DNA of 64,000 nucleotides from Pedobacter steynii (GTDB lineage Bacteria; Bacteroidota; Bacteroidia; Sphingobacteriales; Sphingobacteriaceae): NCBI RefSeq assembly GCF_001721645.1, contig NZ_CP017141.1, forward strand, positions 5,642,001 to 5,706,000. Reading direction: 5' to 3'. Position numbers and translations under genes: made by a program. Below, one piece after another: positions 8,056-15,626 of the stretch (positions are counted from its first letter, which is position 1; each line of letters begins with the position of its first letter). The notes under the pieces are model-generated. The model had not been told where the DNA came from and ran no database searches. It saw only the letters and a program-made list of their open reading frames with translations.

Positions 8056-8957
8056 CTCTGTCCCTTGTTTACTTTAAAAAGATGCAGAACCTGCGGAAAT
8101 AAAGCATCAATATATTCTTCAATACCGTTTTTTGAACCTGGAAAAGTGAGTATCAACGTCTCTCCGATAAATCCGGCCACACTGCGGGATAACATTGCAT
8201 AGGGCATGCGCTCCTGTCCATACCTCCGAGCAGTTTCCATAATCCCTTCAATATTACGTTCAATTAAAGGTGCAACTGCCTCAGGCGTCACATCTCTCGG
8301 AGACAAACCTGTACCGCCAGTAAAAATCAACAACTGATGCGCTGATCCGCATAGCTCCAGGGCCTTTTCGCGGATGCTGTTAACCTCATCCTGCAGCACT
8401 TCATATTTCAATGTCTCAATGCCAAACTGTTCCAGTCGCCCGACAATGGCTTTGCCTGAGGTATCCTGAGCATCACCTGCAAACACAGAATCAGAACAAA
8501 CCACCACCGCGGCCTTTATTTCCGGAAACTGAAGTTGCTTCAGGTCAGATTTACCACCTGATTTTTTCTCCAGTCTGATGTTTTGAATCTCCACACCTTT
8601 ATCTATCGGCTTCAGCATATCATACATCGTGAGCGCGGTAATGGAAGCACCATGCATGGCTTCAACTTCCACACCGGTTTTGTAAATGGTATGGACTTCC
8701 ACAGTAATCCGGATCTCAAGTCCATCAATTGCATAAGTAATCGACGTGTACTCTATAGGCAGGGGATGACAATCGGGAATGAGGTCGCTCGTTTTCTTTA
8801 CCCCCAAAAGTCCGGCAGCACGTGCAAATTCAAAAACATCGCCTTTAGGGATTTTCCGCTGCTCAATGGCTTCAATCGTTTCTTGCTTAGATACTTTAAC
8901 GGTAGCCGTAGCAATGGCAATCCTCAGGGTGCTCGATTTCTTTGTAATGTTTACCAT
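8046..8957 (-). CDS. moaCB: Bifunctional molybdenum cofactor protein MoaC-MoaB (cyclic pyranopterin monophosphate synthase / molybdopterin adenylyltransferase-type)
   Basis: A fusion of two cofactor enzymes. Residues about 1-145 are MoaC (DLIPDCHPLPIEY and KTGVEVEAMHG motifs), which with MoaA makes cyclic pyranopterin monophosphate. Residues about 150-303 are a MoaB/MogA domain (TGGTGLSPRDVTPEA and LTFPGSKNG), which activates molybdopterin with ATP. I chose the ATG at 8957 (MVNITKKSSTLRIA): it follows the moaE stop by one base, has GGAAAG about 12 bases upstream, and starts where MoaC proteins normally do. A longer frame from 8996 would overlap moaE by 38 bases. It is the last gene of the molybdenum operon. 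Confidence 0.9.
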   Translation of the reverse strand: MVNITKKSSTLRIAIATATVKVSKQETIEAIEQRKIPKGDVFEFARAAGLLGVKKTSDLIPDCHPLPIEYTSITYAIDGLEIRITVEVHTIYKTGVEVEAMHGASITALTMYDMLKPIDKGVEIQNIRLEKKSGGKSDLKQLQFPEIKAAVVVCSDSVFAGDAQDTSGKAIVGRLEQFGIETLKYEVLQDEVNSIREKALELCGSAHQLLIFTGGTGLSPRDVTPEAVAPLIERNIEGIMETARRYGQERMPYAMLSRSVAGFIGETLILTFPGSKNGIEEYIDALFPQVLHLFKVNKGQSHT

Positions 8958-8958
8958 A

Positions 8959-9402
8959 TCAGCTGTTTTCTTTCCATTGGTGAGTTTCATCCTCAAATAT
9001 TTCCTTTCCCCAGATCGGGAGCTCGGCTTTTAACCTTTCCACAATTTCGCTACAGGCGTCTATTGCGGGTTTCCGGTGTGCCGATGAGGTGAATACAAAA
9101 AGGCAGATTTCTCCGGTTTTTACCATGCCCAGGCTATGGTGTACATGCAGACAACTAAGTGGATATTTTTCGAATATATCTGCTCTGATCTGATGCATTT
9201 TTTCTAAAGCCAGTTCTTCGTAAGCCGTAAATTCTATGGCGGCGACAAACTTTCCGTCGATCTCGTCTTTTCTCACCTGCCCCATAAATATGCTATGGCC
9301 CCCAATTCCTGTTTTTGAACTGTGTTTGGAAATGCTTCCAGCAACAAATGCAGGATCGATCCTTCCATCAACAAATATGTTTTTTACTTTTCTATCGCTC
9401 AT
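8959..9402 (-). CDS. moaE: Molybdopterin synthase catalytic subunit MoaE
   Basis: 147 residues, the normal MoaE length. MoaE pairs with thiocarboxylated MoaD and puts two sulfurs into cyclic pyranopterin monophosphate. Expected motifs are present: GGHSIFMGQVR near residue 34, an AYEELALEKM helix, HHSLGMVKTGE with the His-His pair, AHRKPAI with the conserved Arg, and ELPIWGKE with the active-site Lys. The gene lies one base after moeB and one base before moaCB, so translation is probably coupled. Confidence 0.93.
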   Translation of the reverse strand: MSDRKVKNIFVDGRIDPAFVAGSISKHSSKTGIGGHSIFMGQVRKDEIDGKFVAAIEFTAYEELALEKMHQIRADIFEKYPLSCLHVHHSLGMVKTGEICLFVFTSSAHRKPAIDACSEIVERLKAELPIWGKEIFEDETHQWKENS

Positions 9403-9403
9403 G

Positions 9404-10510
9404 TTAAACTGCTAAAAAATGATCTCTCCATTTGGCAATACCTCCCTTTAGGCTGTATATCTTTTTCGTATCACCATATTTTTCATGTAAAGCTTCCGCC
9501 GCTGCAACGCTTCTGATGCCATGCTGACAAAGGAAGATGATGTTTTTTTCCGGAATATCTATTTTCAAAAAAGAGTTGAGCTCAGACATGGGAACTTTTT
9601 TGTAGATCTGGCTGTCCAGCATTGGTACTTCGTGCCGTTCTCTGACGTCTATAATTAAGGTTGAGGATTCTTGTTGAAGGGCGCTGAGCTGCGCAACATT
9701 TATTTCAGTATAAGCCTGTGCCAGTTCACAGGAATCGGCGTATTCCATAGTTAAAAAATCGTTTTCAGTTTCAGGCAGGGTGTAGTCATGCCCCGGACTG
9801 ATGTTCATTTCGTATTGCTCCATGCTGAGCAGGTTATAATGCAGTAATTTATTGAGGAGCGGTTTACCAATTCCGGTAATGAGTTTAATGGTTTCTGCTG
9901 CTGCCATGGCACCAATCACACCCGGCAATACACCGAGCACGCCATTTTCTGCGCAATTTGCAATTTCTCCTGCCTGAGGGGGGATTGGAAAAAGATCCCG
10001 GTAATTGCATTGCTGATCCTGTTGATCAGGTACATTAAAAACGGCCAGTTGCCCTTCGTAACCAGAAACTGCAGCAAATATGAGTGGTTTATGCAATAAG
10101 GCACAGGCATCATTAATAAGGTACCTGGTTTCAAAATTGTCTGTTCCGTCGAGAATGAAATCATGTTTCTTCAGCAGGTCCAATATGTTTTTCTTTTGAA
10201 TACGTAGCGGATGTGGAATGATGTCGATCTCCGGATTCATTTCCCGCAACCGTTCTGCAGCAACTTTAACTTTCAGTTTCCCCACATCTGCGGTATGGAA
10301 AAGTACCTGCCGGTGGAGGTTGGATAAAGCGATGGTATCGTCATCTGCAATCGAGATATGACCTACACCAGCGGCAGCGAGGTATTGCAGGGCGGGGCAG
10401 CCTAATCCACCGGCTCCAATTACCAGAACTTTAGCTTTCGACAATAATAGCTGTGATGCTTCGCCAAAGCCCTGAAGAATAACTTGTCTGTTATACCTTT
10501 CTGCTGCCAT
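9404..10510 (-). CDS. moeB: MoeB/ThiF-type adenylyltransferase with C-terminal rhodanese domain
   Basis: 368 residues. Residues 1-245 are an E1-like adenylating enzyme: GAGGLG at 32-37, NLHRQVL at 64-70, DGTDNFETR at 121-129, and NCAENGVLG with Cys186 at the position of the E1 cysteine. Residues about 262-368 are a rhodanese domain whose active loop is CQHGIRS, with Cys328. It adenylates the MoaD C-terminus, and the rhodanese part could supply sulfur, as in MOCS3-like proteins. The zinc-binding CxxC pairs of E. coli MoeB are absent; only Cys168 remains at the first position. It lies between moaD (6-base gap) and moaE (1-base gap). Confidence 0.9.
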   Translation of the reverse strand: MAAERYNRQVILQGFGEASQLLLSKAKVLVIGAGGLGCPALQYLAAAGVGHISIADDDTIALSNLHRQVLFHTADVGKLKVKVAAERLREMNPEIDIIPHPLRIQKKNILDLLKKHDFILDGTDNFETRYLINDACALLHKPLIFAAVSGYEGQLAVFNVPDQQDQQCNYRDLFPIPPQAGEIANCAENGVLGVLPGVIGAMAAAETIKLITGIGKPLLNKLLHYNLLSMEQYEMNISPGHDYTLPETENDFLTMEYADSCELAQAYTEINVAQLSALQQESSTLIIDVRERHEVPMLDSQIYKKVPMSELNSFLKIDIPEKNIIFLCQHGIRSVAAAEALHEKYGDTKKIYSLKGGIAKWRDHFLAV

Positions 10511-10516
10511 AAATAA

Positions 10517-10750
10517 TTAACCTCCTGAAAAGGGCGGCATAAGCGCTACCGTATCATTGTTAGCAATATGCCTGTTCTCCCGAATCATATCTTTGTTCAG
10601 GGAAAGATTATATTTTATATTTTTCAGGTTTGGAAAGGAGGTTTCCAGATAGCTTTTCAACTCATCGGTATTGCTGATACCACTGAGCTCAATCTTCTGG
10701 TTTTTTATAATTTCAGCTATCTTTCCAAAACTGAGTATCTCTATTATCAT
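10517..10750 (-). CDS. moaD: Molybdopterin synthase sulfur carrier subunit MoaD
   Basis: 77 residues with a ubiquitin-like fold pattern and the required C-terminal Gly-Gly (ALMPPFSGG), which MoeB adenylates and which then carries the thiocarboxylate used by MoaE. Length and ending are typical. It sits six bases upstream of moeB and follows the decayed molybdopterin-binding gene by four bases. Confidence 0.9.
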   Translation of the reverse strand: MIIEILSFGKIAEIIKNQKIELSGISNTDELKSYLETSFPNLKNIKYNLSLNKDMIRENRHIANNDTVALMPPFSGG

Positions 10751-10754
10751 AATG

Positions 10755-10996
10755 CTAATTTACCCTTAAAATGCTGATTTTGTTCAATCCTTTTACAATT
10801 CTTCTGCCCGTTGCTTTATCTCCGGGAACAATCATGGCGATATGACCCTTTTCTGCTTTTATCGGATCGGTATCGAAACTGGTTAAAATCAGGATATTGT
10901 CGCTTTTTTCACCTGACCGTCTACGGTAAACTCTTTGCTTTCCTGAGCAAAGGTATTAAGACAGAAAAACAACAAAAAAGGGAATAGGTATTTCAT
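10755..10996 (-). pseudogene. Decayed molybdopterin-binding protein (internal deletion and frameshift)
   Basis: Reading down from the ATG at 10996 gives a signal peptide and mature start (MKYLFPFLLFFCLNTFAQ, then ESKEFTVDGQVKK) that stops after 35 codons. From about 10905 another frame carries on to a stop at 10755 with SDNILILTSFDTDP, HIAMIVPGDKATGRRIVKGL and a final NKISILRVN. Both pieces match, from memory, the two ends of small secreted molybdopterin-binding proteins of Bacteroidota (N-terminal FTVEG-type strand, C-terminal TGRR-VKGL-KI segment). About 100 central codons appear lost. The 1-base and 4-base gaps to tauE-like and moaD genes fit a former operon member. It could also be two short frames of other origin. 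Confidence 0.6.
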
Positions 10997-10997
10997 A

Positions 10998-11738
10998 TTA
11001 AGCATGGGTAAATATTAATTTATAAGCGGCCAGCGCCAGTACAAAGGCCAGGACATTTTTTAAGATGTTCTGAGGGAATTTTAAGGCCCCGAAATAGGCC
11101 CCACAAATTCCTCCTGCAAAAGCGACTCCGACATAGGCCAGCATATGGCTGTTAAATTCAAAGCCTTTGATGAGTTGCCCCCCCAGGCCAGCCACCGAAT
11201 TAACAAAGATGAAAGCTGCGCTGATGGCTGCAGTTTGCTTCTGGTCTGTCCATTTTAACAGCAATAAAACGGGAGAGAGGATGATGCCCCCACCAATCCC
11301 GATCATGCCGGAAAGCAACCCGATAATACCTCCTATACACAGGGAAAGCGGAATGTTTGAAGGCTTGAAATCTTTAGGATCTGTGTTCGCGAAAAACAGA
11401 AAACGAATCACGGGAATGAGCAATAAAAAGCCAAGAATCTTTTTGTAGACCGAATTTTCAATGACCATCATGCCACCTACAAAGGACAATGGGATGGAGG
11501 AGAGGGCAAAGGGCCAGAAAGTTTTCCATTTGAAATGACCACCCCTATAAAACTGAATAAATGAAGTGGAGGAAACGAATAAGTTTAAAAGCAAGGCTGT
11601 GGGTTTCATAATCGCTGGTGATACTGCGAATATGGCCATTAATGCCAGGTATCCGCTTGCCCCGCCATGCCCGACGGAAGCATATAAAAACGCCACCAGG
11701 AATAAGAGTCCGTAAAAAAGTATAAAGTTTTCCTGCAT
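10998..11738 (-). CDS. TauE/SafE-family membrane permease
   Basis: 246 residues with about eight hydrophobic helices. The TauE/SafE pattern is clear: the N-terminal ASVGHGGASGY, and in the second half GLLSGMIGIGGGIILSPVLL (about residues 139-158), the internal repeat of this family. Members move sulfite, sulfonates or other small anions across the inner membrane. Its place inside a cofactor operon, four bases after moeA, suggests handling of a sulfur compound or an oxyanion linked to the molybdenum enzyme, but the direction and substrate are not shown by sequence. Confidence 0.85.
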   Translation of the reverse strand: MQENFILFYGLLFLVAFLYASVGHGGASGYLALMAIFAVSPAIMKPTALLLNLFVSSTSFIQFYRGGHFKWKTFWPFALSSIPLSFVGGMMVIENSVYKKILGFLLLIPVIRFLFFANTDPKDFKPSNIPLSLCIGGIIGLLSGMIGIGGGIILSPVLLLLKWTDQKQTAAISAAFIFVNSVAGLGGQLIKGFEFNSHMLAYVGVAFAGGICGAYFGALKFPQNILKNVLAFVLALAAYKLIFTHA

Positions 11739-11742
11739 ACGC

Positions 11743-12921
11743 TTATTGGGGTAATATCATTACATCGACGGTTTCACCTGCGGTAAAATTCTGCTGTTCT
11801 TCATTCAGACAGATGAGGCAATTTGCCTGTGCAAAAGAGCTGAGCCGGAAAGATTCCTGTGCATTCAGGGGCGTTACTTTTCCGTTCTCATAACTTCCTT
11901 TAAGGAAATGTGTTAAGCCGGACGGTTTTTGATAGTCGCTGGTAAGTCTTGCAGTAACTTCCTTTACACTATTTTCTTTTTGTGTCATTTGTTTGATTGC
12001 AGGAAGCACATAATTGTAATAGCAACTCAACACAGAGGATGGGTTTCCAGGCAAGCCGAACACCAGTTTTGTACCCCTTGTCCCAAAAAATAAAGGCTTA
12101 CCTGGTTTCTGTTTTACTTTATGAAATACCTGTGCTACCGCGCAACGCCTGGAAGCCTCGATTACAAAGTCGTAATCTCCGACACTTACGCCACCCGTCA
12201 ACAGCACCACATCACTGTCTTTCAGGGCTGTTTCCAATACCGTGCTGAGGATGTCCAGCTCATCATCGGCCTGAAAAATGTTAACCTGATCTATGTTTTC
12301 TATTTTTAATGCTGCAGAAAGGGAATAGGAATTGGATTCATACACCTGACCGAAATTCAGCTCCAATCCCGGTTGTTGAAGTTCTTTGCCGGTTACGATG
12401 ATCGAAATTTTAGGCATTGGATAGACTTCCAGAGTTTTGACACCAATTCCTGCAAGAAACCCGATGGCTGCAGGGCTTAACAGATTGCCTTTTCTCACCG
12501 CCAGCTCGCCGGTTTTAACCTCAGCGCCCTTGTTTCTGACATTCGAACCCGCCTGGAGATTTTGATCCTGTAAAACAATCCTGCCATTTTTAAAGATCAC
12601 CTTTTCCTGCATCACCACTGTGTCTGCTCCCTCAGGGAGAGGGGCTCCGGTAAAGATCCTGCTGGTTTCTCCCTCTTTCAGGACAAAAGAATGCTCAGTT
12701 CCGGCGGCCATTTCCCCATTTAGCTGCAACTCCTTTTCATGGTCCCTGAACTTCAGGGCATAACCATCCATCGAGGATTGCGGAAAGGCAGGAATGTCGC
12801 AACCTGCATAAATATCTTTTGCCAGAATATGTCCGGATGTCTTTTCCAGGTTCAGCTGAATCGGTTTTAATGGCGTAATGTGTTTAGAAATGAGGGCTTT
12901 TGCCTCCGAAACTGTGATCAT
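11743..12921 (-). CDS. moeA: Molybdopterin molybdotransferase MoeA
   Basis: 392 residues, the usual MoeA size. It inserts molybdate into adenylylated molybdopterin. Visible motifs are PQSSMDGYA near residue 46, IFTGAPLPEGADTVVMQE near 88-105, the MPT-binding core VLLTGGVSVGDYDFV near 238-252, and FGLPGNPSSVLSCY near 285-300. The C-terminal domain IV is present. It is eight bases after moaA and four bases before the TauE-like gene. Confidence 0.94.
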   Translation of the reverse strand: MITVSEAKALISKHITPLKPIQLNLEKTSGHILAKDIYAGCDIPAFPQSSMDGYALKFRDHEKELQLNGEMAAGTEHSFVLKEGETSRIFTGAPLPEGADTVVMQEKVIFKNGRIVLQDQNLQAGSNVRNKGAEVKTGELAVRKGNLLSPAAIGFLAGIGVKTLEVYPMPKISIIVTGKELQQPGLELNFGQVYESNSYSLSAALKIENIDQVNIFQADDELDILSTVLETALKDSDVVLLTGGVSVGDYDFVIEASRRCAVAQVFHKVKQKPGKPLFFGTRGTKLVFGLPGNPSSVLSCYYNYVLPAIKQMTQKENSVKEVTARLTSDYQKPSGLTHFLKGSYENGKVTPLNAQESFRLSSFAQANCLICLNEEQQNFTAGETVDVMILPQ

Positions 12922-12929
12922 GCTAAAAT

Positions 12930-13910
12930 CTATCCTCCAATGGTAATCATACTTCTATTCTTAATGGCATCCGCATCGAGTTGTTCAAAATGAGCCCCCA
13001 GTTGTCCGCCGAGTTCCTTTTTCTTGCTCCATATAGAAGCATGGATTAATGGAAGTACGGCTTCCTTATTTCTCAGCGCGGAAAGCAGGTCTGTTTCCCC
13101 ATCACTGAAGAGGCAGTTTTTCAACTTCCCATCGGCCGTTAAACGCATTCTGTTGCAAGTGCTACAGAATGGTGCGGTCATGGTGCTGATAACGGCAAAA
13201 GAGCCTTCATGCCCGGGAATCATGAAACTCTTGGCGGTATCATGCGGTTCTGCCTTGACAGGTAAGAAGGTAAAGTCATTGGCAATGGTGGCCAGAATTT
13301 CATCCAGCGAGCACATTTTGTTGCTGGTCCATTTGTTTCCGCTAAATGGCATAAACTCGATGAAACGGATCTGGATGGGATTGTGTTTCGTCCAGTCGAT
13401 AAAGTCTTTGATCTCGTCGTCGTTAAGTCCTTTCATCACCACCATATTGATCTTTACCGTAATTTTATGCTGCAACAACAGTTCTATATTGCTTCGGACC
13501 TGGTGAAACAAATCCCTTCTGGTGATGAGTAAAAATTTCTCTGGTTGCAGGGTATCGAGACTAATGTTTACTGTTTTTATACCAGCCTCCAAAAATGTGG
13601 GCAGCATCTCGGTAATGCGCGTTCCGTTGGTGGTAATGACCAGCTCTACAGGAAGTTTCCCTAAGGCGGCGATAATTTCTGCAGCATCTTTACGCACCAA
13701 AGGCTCTCCGCCGGTAAGCCTGATCTTTTTAACCCCCTGTTCCACAAATATCCTGGCAAGCTGAACAATTTCGTCGGTCTGCATTAGTCTGGAGGCAGGG
13801 CTAAAGTCGTACTCTTCCTCTGGCATGCAGTAGAAACAACGGAAATTGCAGTTATCAGTAAGTGATATCCGCAGGTAATCGTGTACTCGTCCAAAAGAAT
13901 CTGCTATCAT
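12930..13910 (-). CDS. moaA: GTP 3',8-cyclase MoaA (radical SAM)
   Basis: 326 residues. The radical SAM cluster motif is Cys21-x3-Cys25-x2-Cys28 (CNFRCFYC). The second, substrate-side cluster is Cys249, Cys252 and Cys266 (FCSTCNRMRL and LKNCLF). LTGGEP at 65-70 and the C-terminal Gly-Gly needed for activity are present. It converts GTP to 3',8-cyclo-GTP, which MoaC turns into cyclic pyranopterin monophosphate. The start overlaps the end of the mocA-like gene by four bases. Confidence 0.95.
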   Translation of the reverse strand: MIADSFGRVHDYLRISLTDNCNFRCFYCMPEEEYDFSPASRLMQTDEIVQLARIFVEQGVKKIRLTGGEPLVRKDAAEIIAALGKLPVELVITTNGTRITEMLPTFLEAGIKTVNISLDTLQPEKFLLITRRDLFHQVRSNIELLLQHKITVKINMVVMKGLNDDEIKDFIDWTKHNPIQIRFIEFMPFSGNKWTSNKMCSLDEILATIANDFTFLPVKAEPHDTAKSFMIPGHEGSFAVISTMTAPFCSTCNRMRLTADGKLKNCLFSDGETDLLSALRNKEAVLPLIHASIWSKKKELGGQLGAHFEQLDADAIKNRSMITIGG

Positions 13911-14497
13911 CTGTAATTAATTAAATTGTTGTAATCGGTTTCTGTATCGATATCGATGTGTCCCAATTCAAATGAAATGGTTTCTGTATCTTCCGGATAT
14001 TGTTTCAACAGGTGTTTTGCCCCCTCATTTCCGCTGAGTGATAATAGTTCATCGAAATATTTTCTATGGAAAAGAGCAGGGGTACCAATGGTTTGCGCAT
14101 AACTGCTGGCTACCATTGACTTACCTGAATGTTGTTGTTTTTTGATCAGGTTTTCGAAAATCTCCGGACTGATAAAGGGTTGGTCGGAGACGGCAATGAT
14201 CAGCTGCTGCAAAGTATTATCCTGAGCCAACAGGGTGGTTAATCCAGCAGAAATACTGGAAGACATGCCTTCTGCCCAGCTTTCGTTAATGATATAGCTG
14301 ATCCCGGCATGTTGATGCTGTTCCAAAATCTCCGAAGCATAGGCACCAAGCACCACCACGAGGGGCCTACAGGAACTTTCAATAGCAGCCATGCTGGCAA
14401 TGTCCAGGAGCGTCTTTCCCTGATAGCTGACCAGTTGCTTTGGTTTTCCCAGGCGGCTGGAATTCCCTGCGGCTAATATGATGATTCCGGTATTCAT
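13907..14497 (-). CDS. mocA: Molybdenum cofactor cytidylyltransferase-type nucleotidyltransferase (MocA)
   Basis: 196 residues of the NTP-transferase fold: the nucleotide-binding start IILAAGNSSRLGKPKQL (residues 5-21), an AVSDQPFI metal site near 102-109, and GNEGAKHLL near 155. MocA puts CMP on the molybdenum cofactor to give the MCD form used by xanthine-dehydrogenase-type enzymes of bacteria. Its position between xdhC and moaA, with four-base overlaps on both sides, supports this role over a sugar nucleotidyltransferase. Confidence 0.88.
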   Translation of the reverse strand: MNTGIIILAAGNSSRLGKPKQLVSYQGKTLLDIASMAAIESSCRPLVVVLGAYASEILEQHQHAGISYIINESWAEGMSSSISAGLTTLLAQDNTLQQLIIAVSDQPFISPEIFENLIKKQQHSGKSMVASSYAQTIGTPALFHRKYFDELLSLSGNEGAKHLLKQYPEDTETISFELGHIDIDTETDYNNLINYR

Positions 14498-15618
14498 GGA
14501 TTGGCTTTTATTTCGTGTACATGAATCGGACTTTTCTTCTCTTTTAGTAAACCAGCCGAGGCACCGCTGAACACAGATTTGATCTCAGCAATGATAGATA
14601 TAGCGATTTCTTCGGCAGTTTCTGCACCGATATCCAGACCAACAGGGCCATGTATCCTGGATTTGTTTTCCGCTGTATTCCGGTTTAACTCTTCAAGCAT
14701 CCTGGTTAGTTTTTTCCTGGGCCCAAGGGTGCCAATATAAGGTGTTTGGGTATCTAAAAGACGATTCAGCAGATCCAGATCGTAATTGTAATTATGTGTC
14801 ATCAGCACAAATGCGGTTTGCTCATCTATATTTACCTGTCCGAGGACTTGTTCCGGCTTAGCAACCAGGACCTGATTGGCATTCGGAAAACGTGCTGCAG
14901 AGGCATGGGTAGGCCTGCCATCTACCACTGTGACTTCCCATCCCAGCAGGTAGGCGACCTCTGCCAAGGGTTGTGCATCATTTCCTGCACCGGCAATCAC
15001 CAGGGAAACAGGTGGTCTGACAAATTCTAAAAAACAATCCAGTTCATTCCCGGCAATCGTATAACTGGTAAAAGCAGCAGTTTTATTGCGCCATACCTCA
15101 GCAATGTCTTCGATAATTGTCGGCCTGAGTTCGGCTGAGCTATTGGCTTGGATGCCATCTTTTCTGTACAACATACTGGTTCCGGGTTGTATTCTGGAAT
15201 TCAATGAGAAAAGTGTAACCAATACCGCATCTTCACGCTTAGCCTGTAATGCTCTTAAGATGGCAATGGGGTTAAACACCACCTGATCAATTATGGGTTC
15301 AAAAAGAATGTGGACAATGCCATTGCAGCCGAGCTGAACCCCGATCTTCGCATCATCTTCATCAGTGGTATCATAAGTAATGAGTTTATTTTCCTGCTGC
15401 ACAATGGCAGAAAGCGCCTTTCTTAAGGCATCACCTTCCAGACAGCCTCCACTGATGGCGCCGGTAAGCTGCCCGTCTTCGGTAATCAGCATCCTGGCAC
15501 CGGGTCGTCGATAGGAGGAACCCTCTACCTTTACTACCGTGGCCAGCGCTGTTTTTTTATGGTCTTTTACCGCTTTTTGATGGGCTTTAAGTATGTCCGC
15601 AATTTCTTTCATCAGCAC
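14494..15618 (-). CDS. XdhC-family cofactor maturation protein
   Basis: 374 residues. The N-terminal XdhC/CoxI domain (about 10-90) carries ATVVKVEGSSYRRPGARM and GAISGGCLEGD. The C-terminal domain (about 205-350) is a Rossmann fold starting LVIAGAGNDAQPLAEVAY. XdhC proteins bind the molybdenum cofactor, protect it during sulfuration and deliver it to xanthine-dehydrogenase-type apoenzymes. It sits directly after the molybdenum subunit gene (8-base gap), the expected client. Confidence 0.9.
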   Translation of the reverse strand: MLMKEIADILKAHQKAVKDHKKTALATVVKVEGSSYRRPGARMLITEDGQLTGAISGGCLEGDALRKALSAIVQQENKLITYDTTDEDDAKIGVQLGCNGIVHILFEPIIDQVVFNPIAILRALQAKREDAVLVTLFSLNSRIQPGTSMLYRKDGIQANSSAELRPTIIEDIAEVWRNKTAAFTSYTIAGNELDCFLEFVRPPVSLVIAGAGNDAQPLAEVAYLLGWEVTVVDGRPTHASAARFPNANQVLVAKPEQVLGQVNIDEQTAFVLMTHNYNYDLDLLNRLLDTQTPYIGTLGPRKKLTRMLEELNRNTAENKSRIHGPVGLDIGAETAEEIAISIIAEIKSVFSGASAGLLKEKKSPIHVHEIKANP

Positions 15619-15626
15619 CTTGATCG

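Noticed and set aside
8958..8996. Longer start for the moaCB fusion at 8996
   Set aside because: It would overlap moaE by 38 bases. The ATG at 8957 has a ribosome-binding-like GGAAAG, follows the moaE stop by one base and gives the usual MoaC N-terminus.
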